Shown here piece after piece: positions 22,985 through 32,749 of a DNA stretch of 64,000 nt. Made by a program: the position numbers and the translations under genes. The notes beneath the pieces were generated by a model that saw nothing but the letters and a program-made list of their open reading frames with translations, was not told the DNA's origin and searched no databases. This DNA is from Megalonaias nervosa (taxonomy: Eukaryota; Mollusca; Bivalvia; Unionida; Unionidae): assembly GCA_016617855.1 (NCBI GenBank), contig JAECUM010000796.1, positions 1 to 64,000 of the forward strand. The letters run 5' to 3'. Numbering within the stretch: position 1 is the stretch's first letter; every line of letters begins with the position of its first letter.

Positions 22985-24375
22985 GAGGGACCGACTAAGA
23001 ACTGTTTGTTCAATTGTGCCTGAACAGGGCGAACAAAATTGGATCCCTGATAACGAGCAGAAAGAAGATTGGGAGAAGGAAGCGATCGAGCATCACTTTA
23101 GGCTGACTGTATCCTACAGACGATCTAATGAAGACATTGACAAGATGTAACCTTGCCGTGGAGCGCGAATAGAGAGGTTAAGTTGTCCTGGATATCGATA
23201 AAACATCAGCGATACCTTCACAGAGCCTGACTTTATGGTATATGATGGTAATACTGTCATTGATTAGGATATAACCTATGTTGAGGATGTGGCTATAAGA
23301 GGAGGGACAAACTGGTAAAGAAAAGAGTTAAATCGCTATGGTGAGAATTTACTGAAATTTTCACAGCTATATGGAATGAAGATTGTAGAGAGTAGATGTG
23401 GGTGATGATAAAGGTATTGGAAACTGCACATGTATAAGGGACAGTTCAGCTACAACCATTAACTACTTACTTTTGGATCAATTTACATGTATAACCACTT
23501 TCAGGATTGGTAATATTGAATCCGTTCACTAACCATTAAATACTGCATTAGGCTCTTGTTGGTTCCATCACTCTCACAGCTATAAATAATGACGGTGAAA
23601 GTAGATCAAAATCATATCAATAAAAGAAGTGTTTGGATTTCGGCCAAACAGCAGCCCTGGTATGGTGCAGTCTTTGAATCAGCAAAGCACCGCATACTTG
23701 ATGCCCTTAGAGACTTCAGACGCAATAAAATGAAATATAACTTATCTTTATAAAAGCAACGTCAAAATACAAAAAGAAGGGGAAAAAAAACAATAAGTAT
23801 AAATGCAGCCTATAAAAAACAATGGAAGAGTAATGTCTTCAACAAACACTTTTGAAACAAAGATTCGAAACCTTTATGGAGACTTTTAAAATGTAAAAGA
23901 AACCCAACCAAACAAACTGAATGGAAGAATAACTCGCACCCGATGGTACCAGCATCTTTTAGTATTACTTGATACACATTATGAGGGGATCAAAATTTCT
24001 GGTTAAACGAGACAACTGACACTCTCAGTGTAAATTTGTAAAATAACTGAAGTAAGACACGTTATGAAAGGTTAAAGTCGAGAAAATCTGGTGGTAACCG
24101 TATGAGCGATTTATTCTCAAGGCAACTAGAAAAATTACAGTACCTACTTTGGTGTCTATTTCCAAAATATTGGATACTTTCCGAAGAGCTGGACTACATC
24201 TGCTATCGCACCCATTCACAAAAGATGGAGTATAAATAAGTCTGAAAATTATAGAAGGCTTAGTCATTTTAGTCATCAGTCAAATATTTACTTCTATTTT
24301 TAATACAAGATTGGTTAACTGGGTAAATGAAAATGATATTGAGCTATATACTATGTGTAACCCATGGATTATTAA
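22985..24375 (+). mobile_element. LINE remnant 1: endonuclease and reverse-transcriptase fragments
   Basis: Frames include the end of an AP-like endonuclease (GNCTCIRDSSATTINYLLL near 23410-23480), the linker (SAKQQPWYGAVFESAKHRIL and RDFRRNKMKYN near 23640-23745), and the start of the RT (PIHKRWSINKSENYRRLSHF near 24207-24265, then NTRLVNWVNENDIE). It is collinear at nucleotide level with 44330-45060. Stops and frameshifts throughout. It ends where the second Polinton begins. Confidence 0.7.
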
Positions 24376-24396
24376 TTCACGAAAGTTAAGAAAGTT

Positions 24397-24905
24397 TTAT
24401 TCGACTTTTATTGTCTGTATACCCGCAACCGCACGGTTCCTTATCTGTGCTCGGAGTTGTCGGTTAATTTCCATTTCCGCCAGCAATGTTTCTAATTCGG
24501 CCGCGTTAATTATTTTATCCTCGATAGCCACCGAATGCAGTTTTATAATCGTGTTGAGACTGCTTTGTGCCGCTGCAAGCAGTTCTGAATAGACACACAC
24601 TCGTGAATGCAATCGCATCGAAATTAATTTGCTAGCCCAACCAGAGACACCGGTTACTATCGATATAACCAAAACAAAAATTCCGATTGGTGTACCTACG
24701 AATGTTGTTGTTGCCGTGAGTCCTGTCACACCAAACCAACAGTTGCCGCCACAGTAAGACCACAAGTTATAGCATCTATGACCAAACACGCGCGTTTGTA
24801 TTTTACGATCAACGCGGTTCTCTTTGTGATTTCATCTCGTAGCTGTTGCTCCGCTTAGAGTAGTCGGTAACATCGAGGGTCCATCATAGTTCTTCTATTA
24901 ATAAT
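24397..24905 (-). pseudogene. Polinton 2: conserved membrane protein C
   Basis: An upstream frame (about 24905-24760) reads RDEITKRTALIVKYKRACLV and CGLTVAATVGLV, then shifts into the 130-codon frame 24789-24397: TATTTFVGTPIGIFVLVISI (membrane segment), SGWASKLISMRLHS, LLAAAQSSLNTIIKLHSVAI, ELETLLAEMEINRQLRAQIR. One or two hydrophobic helices are followed by a helical charged tail. It lies last in the capsid gene series, as in copy 1. An AATAAA-like hexamer overlaps the stop on the minus strand. Function unknown. This is the best preserved of the unknown proteins. Confidence 0.65.
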
Positions 24906-25590
24906 ACAATCGCGTAGTACAATTGCACGACTGGCAGACCCTCTCTGAACTTTCTTGACATCAAGGTGGATAACGCACGCGCACTTCTAGCCAATTACCC
25001 CTTTTCACTGGTACAACTGTCATACAATTATAAAAATCTCTGACAGAAGAATAATAACATTTTCAACAATTCTATGTTCTGGGGCCAAGCACCCTAGTCA
25101 TTAAAAACTGTACTGGTTGCGCATGTGCCTGGTGTATTAAACGATCGTCCAATAACTGTTACCCGAGCAAGTGCGTCCTTGCTAAATAACATTCGATATC
25201 ATTTTTGTCTCAGTTGAGTTAATGTTAGTGTAAAATATTCATTGGACAATGTAACCGTGGTAAATACAGCGGTCAATTCCACTTCGTCATTGTACAAACA
25301 ATCCTTGAGTGTTTTTGCGACTTGTTGTGTAGTCAACGCTTGAGAGTTTGCATTTGCGATGATTCCCAGCTGACCTCGAGATAGCATTGGTACATCATGG
25401 TGGTTCCAACGACTAATTTGTACTTGACCCTTAACAAAATTATATGACAGTTCATACCAGGGTCTGGTCAGAGACACAGATATTCATCGAGAAGTGGAGC
25501 AAAATTGTTGTCGATGTTAGCATCCCCTGCCAGGTGATCTAACACTCCGTCGGAACATTCAGCAACCTCATCACCGCGGTCAGAATCCAT
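24905..25590 (-). pseudogene. Polinton 2: conserved protein B
   Basis: ATG at 25590 (MDSDRGDEVAECSDGVLDHL, acidic) reads to a stop near 25468. A frame shift leads into 25477-25199: YNFVKGQVQISRWNHHDVPM, LSRGQLGIIANANSQALTTQ, VAKTLKDCLYNDEVELTAVF. The C-terminal part (LEVRVRYPP near 24990) matches copy 1. Function unknown. An acidic N-terminus and strand-rich body suggest a structural or accessory role, but this is speculative. Confidence 0.5.
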
Positions 25591-25857
25591 TACGTTTATA
25601 ATAATAAAAACTAATCTTAAACACAAACACCAAAGACAGTTAAGTACCTGTCTGGATAAATGTTGAGTCCTTCGAAGTGCATTTTATAATGCTGATAATG
25701 CAATTGTGTAAACATTTATATTATCACTGTCCTTTCTTTCGATAAGTGATATTAGTCACTCAGGGCTACGATGCCGCTTATCATGTATTAACATTCTCAT
25801 TCGACCCCAGGTACCTTTACTTCCAGTTATGGTAAAAAAGTATGATCCAAACTAGTT

Positions 25858-26366
25858 TTATTGAAAGAAAAAACAACAAAAAAACATTTGCACCGGAACT
25901 AAAACAAGTCGACCATTTTCTGAAGTTACGATGTCAGTTTGTTCTTCTCCTTCTTTGATTAATATACCAAGAATTTGGAACCATGAAGTTACCACGCATG
26001 GTGGCGCGGGCACGTTAGAGACTTGTTCATCCATTCGTTGTTGCATTAGTGTCAAATCATACTCTTTGATAAACGCAACCGACACGTAATTGTCTCTTAT
26101 TCCACCATTTTTATTGACCTCGGTCAGATTCTTTGCAACAGCGCCTTGAAAATAATATCTTCGATGTCCACATTAGACGTTTTAAGCTTGCCAGTATTAT
26201 CTTCAAAAAAACAAACAAACAACAAAACAAGCTCACCAACGTAAACAACAACAACAACAACACGATTAGTATACTCAGTCAAATCCGCTTTGGTGGCAAA
26301 TCGGCTCAGATCCACATCAACACCGTGTCGTCGGGCAGAGTAACGTCCGTAAATGTTAATAAACAT
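25858..26366 (-). pseudogene. Polinton 2: conserved protein A
   Basis: ATG at 26366, 80 codons (INIYGRYSARRHGVDVDLSR, ATKADLTEYTNRVV, DNTGKLKTSNVDIEDIIF), then a one-base frame change into about 95 codons (GAVAKNLTEVNKNGGIRDNY, EYDLTLMQQRMDEQVSNVPA, SWFQILGILIKEGEEQTDIV). Joined length is about 165 residues with no membrane segment. An AC-rich stretch (26225-26260) has expanded into a Val run. Homologue in copy 1 at 16099-16353. Function unknown. Confidence 0.6.
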
Positions 26367-26379
26367 TTTGTATAATATT

Positions 26380-26773
26380 AAATGTACTTTAATATGAAAT
26401 CAAAAAGTGCTTGTTCTGTTGGTGAACGCTCAAGAATGGACTCAATGCTTCAACAACACCGCATATGACCAGTTTGTACTGGTATAATTGGATAAAACAG
26501 TGGTAGACGTCTCTGTCATCCAGGTCGACTGTGCCTGGTTGAATAATTAACAACTTCAACTGGTAGTGCAAGTCCACACGAGTCAAAATATAAAGGATTT
26601 CGTGGTGTCACCATGTATGTGACCCAATGAGTGCCAGGTCCTGTTGTCAAATCCAGGTTAACAATATCGGTTTCAAGTGTGTGTGGCATCATCGATGCAA
26701 GTTCATTTAGCATAAAGACACCACGAAAATGCTTGACTGATTTTGCCATCAATAGTAAATCTAGATTGGTCAT
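26380..26773 (-). pseudogene. Polinton 2: adenain-like (C5-type) cysteine protease, frameshifted
   Basis: ATG at 26773. Reads MTNLDLLLMAKSVKHFRGVF and MLNELAS, then INLD-like VNLDLTTGPGTHWVTYM with the catalytic His, and YFDSCGLALPVEVVNY carrying the acidic residue of the triad. It stops at 26516. The C-terminal part continues in the frame 26586-26389 and contains LVICGVVEALSP, where ICG would hold the nucleophilic Cys. The family processes virion proteins in adenoviruses and Polintons. At about 130 residues the joined length is shorter than usual because residues around the Cys are eroded. Confidence 0.85.
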
Positions 26774-26869
26774 TGACGTGACCTTCTGCGTGTTGTACCG
26801 CGTAATCGAAGACCTCTATTCGATGGTATTCAACGACTTGTAATCGAAGGCCTTTTCCTTTTTACGCTA

Positions 26870-27250
26870 TGCAACCATCAAATGCATTTTTCAGAGCCAC
26901 TCCTGATGCAGTTCATACAGCTCATGACGCTGCAGATTTTTTGCACCCGCTAGAGCCGCTATTGCTAACATCCCTGGAATTGCTGCATGAAATGGAAATA
27001 TTCCACCGGTCTCTTGCATTGTGTCACCTCTGATAATTTTAATGTCACTGAGGTGTGATTCTGTTTGGCCACATTAAGCTGATCGCGCTGTGTTTGGGAC
27101 AACCACACAGGGACATTCCCGGTCAGTTTTGCTGGAGAAAGTTTCTGTGTGACCCAACAAATGTTTTTTTGCGTTTTTTATTTTCCCCAGCTGACTCACT
27201 TAAGGCCGGCCTTCACTTCGTGATAGGACATTATTATTTAAATATGTAAC
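26870..27250 (-). pseudogene. Polinton 2: pVI-like minor capsid protein
   Basis: Frames read HLSDIKIIRGDTMQETGGIF (27050-26990) and PGMLAIAALAGA, a Gly/Ala-rich hydrophobic segment. The upstream Lys-rich N-terminus is recognisable by nucleotide similarity to 15490-15600. It occupies the same position, between MCP and protease, as in copy 1. Several stops. Confidence 0.5.
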
Positions 27251-27319
27251 TGGTTTAATTATAAAGTTTATGTATTTTCCACAGGCCTATCGATAACCCT
27301 CATTCGGCCACCAGCACCT

Positions 27320-28540
27320 TCCAACAACAGTGTCTTGTCAGAAAGTAGCATCGATAACCACCTCCAGAGTCACTGACACGTGCATGAAAATACATGTCAA
27401 CAACTGACTGTCTGAACAACTCCAGATGTTCCAACGAAAAGTAACAAATCGGGTACAATGTCATAAAATCATGTTGGGAAATATGCTAACCAGTGTCGAT
27501 GTTTTGATATGGTTCCATATATGACCGCAGATTGTGATATGCACGTGCAGTGTCATTGGTTTCAAAGTTAAGCCGGTTTTCTCCAGAATACTCTTGATGG
27601 CCGTTTAACTGCAAAGAAACCTCAGTCACTTCTAAATTGTCAAATATCACTTTACTTTCATTTTGGGCATTGTCTCAGTTTATATTTTGAAACGCCACAA
27701 ACACGTACAAACACGTACTTCGGTGCGGTAAGACCATGTTGAGTGCTTATTTGCCATGTAAACTGTCGTTTAACTGCAGTTCGTGGACGCGCATCTGTGG
27801 TATGGTCGGGAAACGACAGCGTTGAAGCGGTCCCAGATTGCATAAGTGATAACAAACGTGGTTCTGTAGTTATGAAAAGGAAACCACAGGCATCCACAAT
27901 GTTAATGTTTTTAATACAACTTTACCATCAGTGGCAGCTGCATCATACCAAATTGTGTCGTTGGAGTTATATTTGCGGGTTAATGTGACTGTGTGCTAGG
28001 CCCAAAAAATAACCTTGCGAACATCTCTACATAACCAAATATGTGACTGCGAGAAATTGCACACGAAAATCGTAATAATCCGCCACAAGTTTGCCCTTGG
28101 AGCTGAGCAAATTCACCATTGAATGTGCCGTTAGGGCATACAACCACAGGTTGTACATCTCCATCGTCGTGGCGTGCAAAGTTTTGAGGCCGCCTAATTG
28201 AATAAAGGTGAGAATACGCATTATCAGATGTATCCTAGATAAACATTATTGCTGAGCCAGTTGTTCTCGTGTAATCATCGCTGTATCTGGCAAGTTCATA
28301 ATCGTTGTGGCTACGTCAACGTTGTCAATAATTGATTCGATTTCGTTTCAATCCATGGACCGTACTGTTGAACAACGCCAAGATGTCACTGTTAACAAAT
28401 CCAACTGTGATATTAGCAGGATAATCGGTATCGTCATCATCATTCTGTACACGATTTTCCTAATTTTCTAAGACTGCTTCGCATGGAAGAAAAAATAGAG
28501 ACCAGTCTTGCACCTGCAATTCAATTATTAATTGATTGGG
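27320..28540 (-). pseudogene. Polinton 2: double-jelly-roll major capsid protein, broken and N-terminally cut
   Basis: Blocks collinear with copy 1 are FVNSDILALFNSTV and NVDVATT..LARYSDDYTR (28400-28260), SIRRPQN (near 28205), RSHIWLCRDVRKVIFWA (28060-28010), TLTLWMPVVSF (27905-27870), GRFTW-equivalent RQFTWQISTQHGL (27780-27735) and TLYPICYFSLEHLELFRQSV (27460-27400). The first ~35 residues of copy 1 have no counterpart: similarity ends near 28540, exactly where the plus-strand PLA2-like frame begins. Many frameshifts. Confidence 0.8.
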
Positions 28541-28814
28541 GTCTCTGACCGGGTACAAGTAATACTTAAAATCTGATACGACTTGATTCTAACAACTAGC
28601 TAAAGCCCTGTGAAGCACCTATTAACCGCATTGATGCTGCGTGTTACCAACATCATCTTGCGTACCAAGCAATATCTGAGCACTTCAACGCGCCGACGTG
28701 GATCTCATCAATCACATGGATGCGATTAATCCTACACTCAGAAAACGAATCGTAAGAAGGATTATCAAAGGAGGTATGAAAGCCAAGATTGCTCTGGGAG
28801 GCAAAGCCTCCTAA
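28540..28814 (+). pseudogene. Parvovirus-type phospholipase A2-like domain protein
   Basis: Starts with LTGYK (28545-28559), the position of the Ca-binding loop start in viral sPLA2 domains. LDSNN, a stop, and then PCEAPINRIDAACYQHHLAYQAI follow. The family's catalytic HDxAY motif is present as HHLAY (28651-28665), with the Asp changed to His. A frameshift near 28690 leads to ADVDLINHMDAINPTLRKR and RIIKGGMKAKIALGG, ending at TAA 28812-28814. Viral PLA2 domains act on endosomal membranes, and similar proteins occur in Polintons. It lies on the strand opposite the capsid genes and just before the integrase. Broken by one frameshift and at least two stops. Confidence 0.7.
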
Positions 28815-28841
28815 GGATCATAGATCCTCTCATCGACAAAA

Positions 28842-29818
28842 GTGCACTCATTAAAAGTAAATAATATCAACATAAACAAACAATGGAAACAAAAAGCCGG
28901 ATATTATCAAAAATATTTTACAGTCCGATTGTGTATTGGGAAAGGTGAAACCACCGTGGAAAAGCTAGCAAGTGCAGCAAAAGTCACTCATTGGGGTTGC
29001 TTGAACATGGTTGGCCAAACAAGCATTGAGGCTAATTTACCTTCCAGTGCCAATAAAAGATTTCACGTGGATGGTTTCATGTCCAACCCCTAATGAGGGC
29101 CATCAGACTAATCTCTTATTTCTTCTACATGATTGTGGTAAGGGTCGCACCCATAAGTACGCGTTAACCATTGTCGATGATGTCAGAAGATACCAAGAAG
29201 CTGAACCGTTGACGTCAAAAGATTCTGCAAATGTCGCAGATGCACCCGAGACATTTAAGCACGCGGCCCGCTAATATGGACACGATTGTTACAAGTGGAT
29301 CCTATAAATTTTTTATCGGATTTGTTGCTGCATTGTTGACCTTAACATCGATTACGATTTCATGTCGGACATGTCAATATTCATCGTGACCAATCTATTG
29401 TGGAACGATTTAATCGCACACTCGCATAACGGTTTTGGTCATCAGTACGTGCAACAAATTGTTAATGATGTCCTGTATGCAGGGAACTAACCCGTCAAGT
29501 ACAGAGCGGTCTCACGAATGGTTAGCACGTCTTCCACTAGTCATAGCAGCACTAAACAATGAAGTCACATGCACAACCGGATTAAAACCAGCTAATGTGA
29601 TTCAACGAAAGACTGTTACATTTACTCAGAAAATGATTTCACAGCCGGCACCTTTACAAACAGTTGGAAACAAGTTTGTTCGGTATCTATATTCGCCTGG
29701 AGAGTTAAAAGGTGCACAACGGAGTGTTACTAACACGGTATGGTCCGTCGATGTATTTACAATCTCGGAACGGAGGGCCTTCTTGTTCTCGAGATTTTCT
29801 CCACAATCGAAGGTTTGA
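28842..29818 (+). pseudogene. Polinton-type rve (DDE) integrase, broken
   Basis: The N-terminal region (ILSKIFYSPIVYW, GETTVEKLASAAKV) resembles the helical zinc-binding/HTH part of Polinton-like integrases. The catalytic core reads GRTHKYALTIVDDVRRYQEA with the first Asp at 29176-29178, QVDP with the second Asp at 29298-29300, and SIVERFNRTLA with the Glu at 29403-29405. The second Asp and the Glu are 35 codons apart in one frame. The C-terminal part (SHEWLARLPLVIAALNNEVT, then KFVRYLYSPGELKGAQRSVT and VWSVDVFTIS) is a single frame, 29435-29818. Three or more frameshifts elsewhere. The enzyme would insert the element. It is interrupted by DIRS sequence on its 3' side. Confidence 0.85.
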
Positions 29819-32355
29819 AATGTTTTTTTTTCTCGCAAGGCTGTCCTGATAAGAGTCGAGCATGTAGAAGAAGACAGTCCTGGCAGGGAAGGACCATACG
29901 TGACCGTGGTTGCTGCAGAAGATTCGGTTTGGCCGGAATCTTCCTGGGCATATCTATTGCCAGAACGAGTAGATCGGTGACCCAGAACTTGTCGCATCTG
30001 AGAGGGGCTATCAGATTCATCTTACCATTCTGACCTCGTAACTTCTGGATTATTTTCGGTCTCATCACTGTGGGGGGAGGCAAATGCCATCAACCCCTCC
30101 GAAATGATTAACAGTGCGTCCACGGCCCAAACTTTTCGGTCCAGAACTGGAGAGATTAAGGTGGGTAGCTTGTGATTCCACCTCATCGCAAAGAGGTCTA
30201 TCATCGGATGACCCATTTGCGCGCAAATCTGAGTGATGACTGATCGATGGAGAAACAATTCCGTGTGAAGGACTTGACCTTTTCTGGATAGAGTGCCGAC
30301 CAAGACATGGAGTCTGCCGGGAACGTGCCTGATTTGTACGTTGATATGGAGATTGTAGCACCAACGTAGAAACTACCAAATCAGGTTGGGTGATTTGGTG
30401 CCTCCCTGTTTGAGGAGATAGGTTACCACCACAGTGTTGTCGGACCTAATTAGGACCGTTCTTGCCTCAGAGTCTATCTTTTCATACGTGAAAGGCGTTG
30501 ATGACAACCTTTATTTCTAGTATGTTGATGTGTCGAGGCCGTTCCCCCGACTGCCACGTGTCGCTGACAGTAGTGAATGTCAGCAACAGGTGAGCACCTC
30601 AACCGTGGGCACTGACATCGGTGCCTACTGTTATTTCCGCTTGGGGATTCTTCAGCGGAATTCCCATGGTCAGTACACCTGGGCTGCAACACTGATGCAG
30701 GAATGATATAATCTCGGGCGTGATCATGACTGTTTGATGAAGGGGACTTGAAAAGGTGCGCCATTATGCACGCAATTTCCACATAAAAAGACGGTCGAGC
30801 AGGATTAAGTCAGAGGCCGCATTGAATAAACCGAGGAGTTGCAAAAACTCTCACTGAAATCCAAGTCCTTTTGGAAACGGACTCGACGAGCTTGACAATT
30901 CTGAGTACTCAAACACGAGTAAGTCGCACCAGATTCCGGTAGGTTAAATATTGTATGTAAAGATGGACAAAATTCTGGGTTGGACGGAGCTCTGACTTTT
31001 CCGAGTTCACTAGAAAGCCTGGATGTAGATGGCGTCGATCGGAACAAGGTGACGATGCAAACCATAATCTCGGTAAAAGTCCAAAGGCTGATGTTGAGGC
31101 CAAAGGGAGAACCTTGAACTTATAAACTGTGTTGCGGTAAGCAAAAACGGAGTAAAATGTTCGTGACACGGGGTGGCCATGGATATGAAAATGGATGTGA
31201 AAATATGTGTCGGTCAGATCAAGACTGACGACATACTCGTCCCATCAAACGGAGAGGCGAGTTGATCTTGCCGTCTCCATCTTGAATTAGTTGAGGACAC
31301 TACAGTCAATGATGGGTCTCCACTTGCTGTTTGATTTCCACTGCCTATTTTTGATGAGCGCGACCGTATCTCCTGTTGTACAAAGGCATCCTTCCCCCGA
31401 TTTGACGGTTCATCCGTAAAGAGGGGACAAGAAGAGACGGGAGGGGATTGTTGACGAACGAAAGCCGCAAACCCTCCGAATGACTTGGATCACCCACTCC
31501 ACATTCTAAGGGAATATGGAGATCCAGTGAGCTCAAATTTCGGTTTCTTACCGCCACTGTACGACTGCTCCCTAGGAATCGATATAGGTGCACATGTGAC
31601 TGAGAAGATCCCCTGTCCTGAGGCCGCTTAAAACCCATTCACACTTGCGGGGGCTGAGTGGTTCCAAGCACCCGTGTGGGTTGAATGGCGAGATGGATGG
31701 GCAGTTCCTGAGCTACTTGCCTCCGAACTTCCTTTTCTTCATCCAAAGCAACGCTGAGCCGAACAGGGTCGCCCGGAAAGGGAGGGTATGACAAGGTTTG
31801 GGAGACATGGATCGCAGACATGCGACACATCGTATCCGGAACAAATTGGGCGAAGCCATCAAAGTATTAGCAATGGTATGGTGAGCAGCTCTGGTCAATG
31901 ACCCTAGCAAACCCAGCTGTTGCCTCCCAAGCATAGCTATTGCCGGTGTCTCTGTTGAGTCTGAAATGTGCCAATGAAACTAAATCCATCAGTGAAGAAG
32001 GTGCAACGACATCCCGAACCAGATCTGATGGGCATAGAGCACATTTGTCCGTCTTATAAACAGACGACCGGACATATGAACAGCTACTATACTCTTTTCA
32101 AGTGAAGGGAGATCAGTACTAAAGTCCGTCTCTTCCTCCTCGTCAAAATATACCGATTTTTTAGGGCGATGGAGGGAGTTCTGAAGTAGCCAACACCCTG
32201 TAAATGTCCTTGACGGCGGTTTGAAAGTTAAACTTTAGTCCGTTCCATGGTCGGATCTGAGTCATATGTGAAAGATGGTGGATTTGAAGGAGTTCCGTCG
32301 CACTCACTGTGCGTCGAGGCTCAACTGGGTCTACTTGCAGCTCTGGAGAAGACAT
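29757..32355 (-). mobile_element. DIRS-type retrotransposon remnant: gag, RT, RNase H
   Basis: Reading right to left: gag-like frames (32355-31640, including a REFARVID-like TAGFARVIDQ and a basic tail); RT with WRPIIDCSVLN, FKMETARSTRLSV, VSLDLTDTYFHIHF (about 31330-31200) and VYKFKVLPLA; the stretch that should hold YxDD is missing, because HLHPGFLVNSEKSELRPTQN jumps across it near 31020. RNase H follows (TFTTVS, HINILEIKVVINAFHVW near 30590-30500), then IRSDNTVVVTYLLKQGGTKS (30470-30400), AMRWNHKLPTLISPVLDRKV (30200-30130) and the post-RNase H segment ending LSGQPCEKKKHF at about 29830. No tyrosine recombinase was found. All frames are broken. Confidence 0.8.
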
Positions 32356-32648
32356 ACCTATGAAAACGTCACTCGCTCAGCCTTGTTAACAAACAGTGAA
32401 CATACGGAAGTCTGGCACTGTAGGGACTGCCGGCTGGTTTGCCCGGCCAGTGTTCGACCTGGAATCTGGCAGTATTCAGGGTGGTCAGGCTATCCCATAC
32501 TGGACGGCCGGTAACGGTGCAGTGGTATAAGAAGGTGGATCCAATTGATCCGATACGAACCCAGTGCGCCCTGACTTACAGGCTCAGATATGCGGGGAAA
32601 CTTACGCCCTCTGGGCTGCCTAAAATTGGAGCATACTCCCCAATGAGT

Positions 32649-32746
32649 CGGTTATCGCCAATAACTAACCGTAGATTGTCTTCTTTGACTGATTCAATCG
32701 TTATCGCCAAAAACTAACCGTAGATTGTCTTCCTTGACTGATTCCG
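32649..32746. repeat. ~49-bp direct duplication
   Basis: gttatcgccaataactaacc at 32649 recurs as gttatcgccaaaaactaacc at about 32699. Both are followed by gtagattgtctt and ttgactgattc. Confidence 0.85.
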
Positions 32747-32749
32747 TCT

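Noticed and set aside
24311..24592. Plus-strand 93-codon ORF
   Set aside because: Antisense of Polinton protein C, fused by chance to the end of the LINE remnant.
28027..28221. Independent minus-strand gene
   Set aside because: It is part of the broken MCP of Polinton 2 read in a shifted frame.
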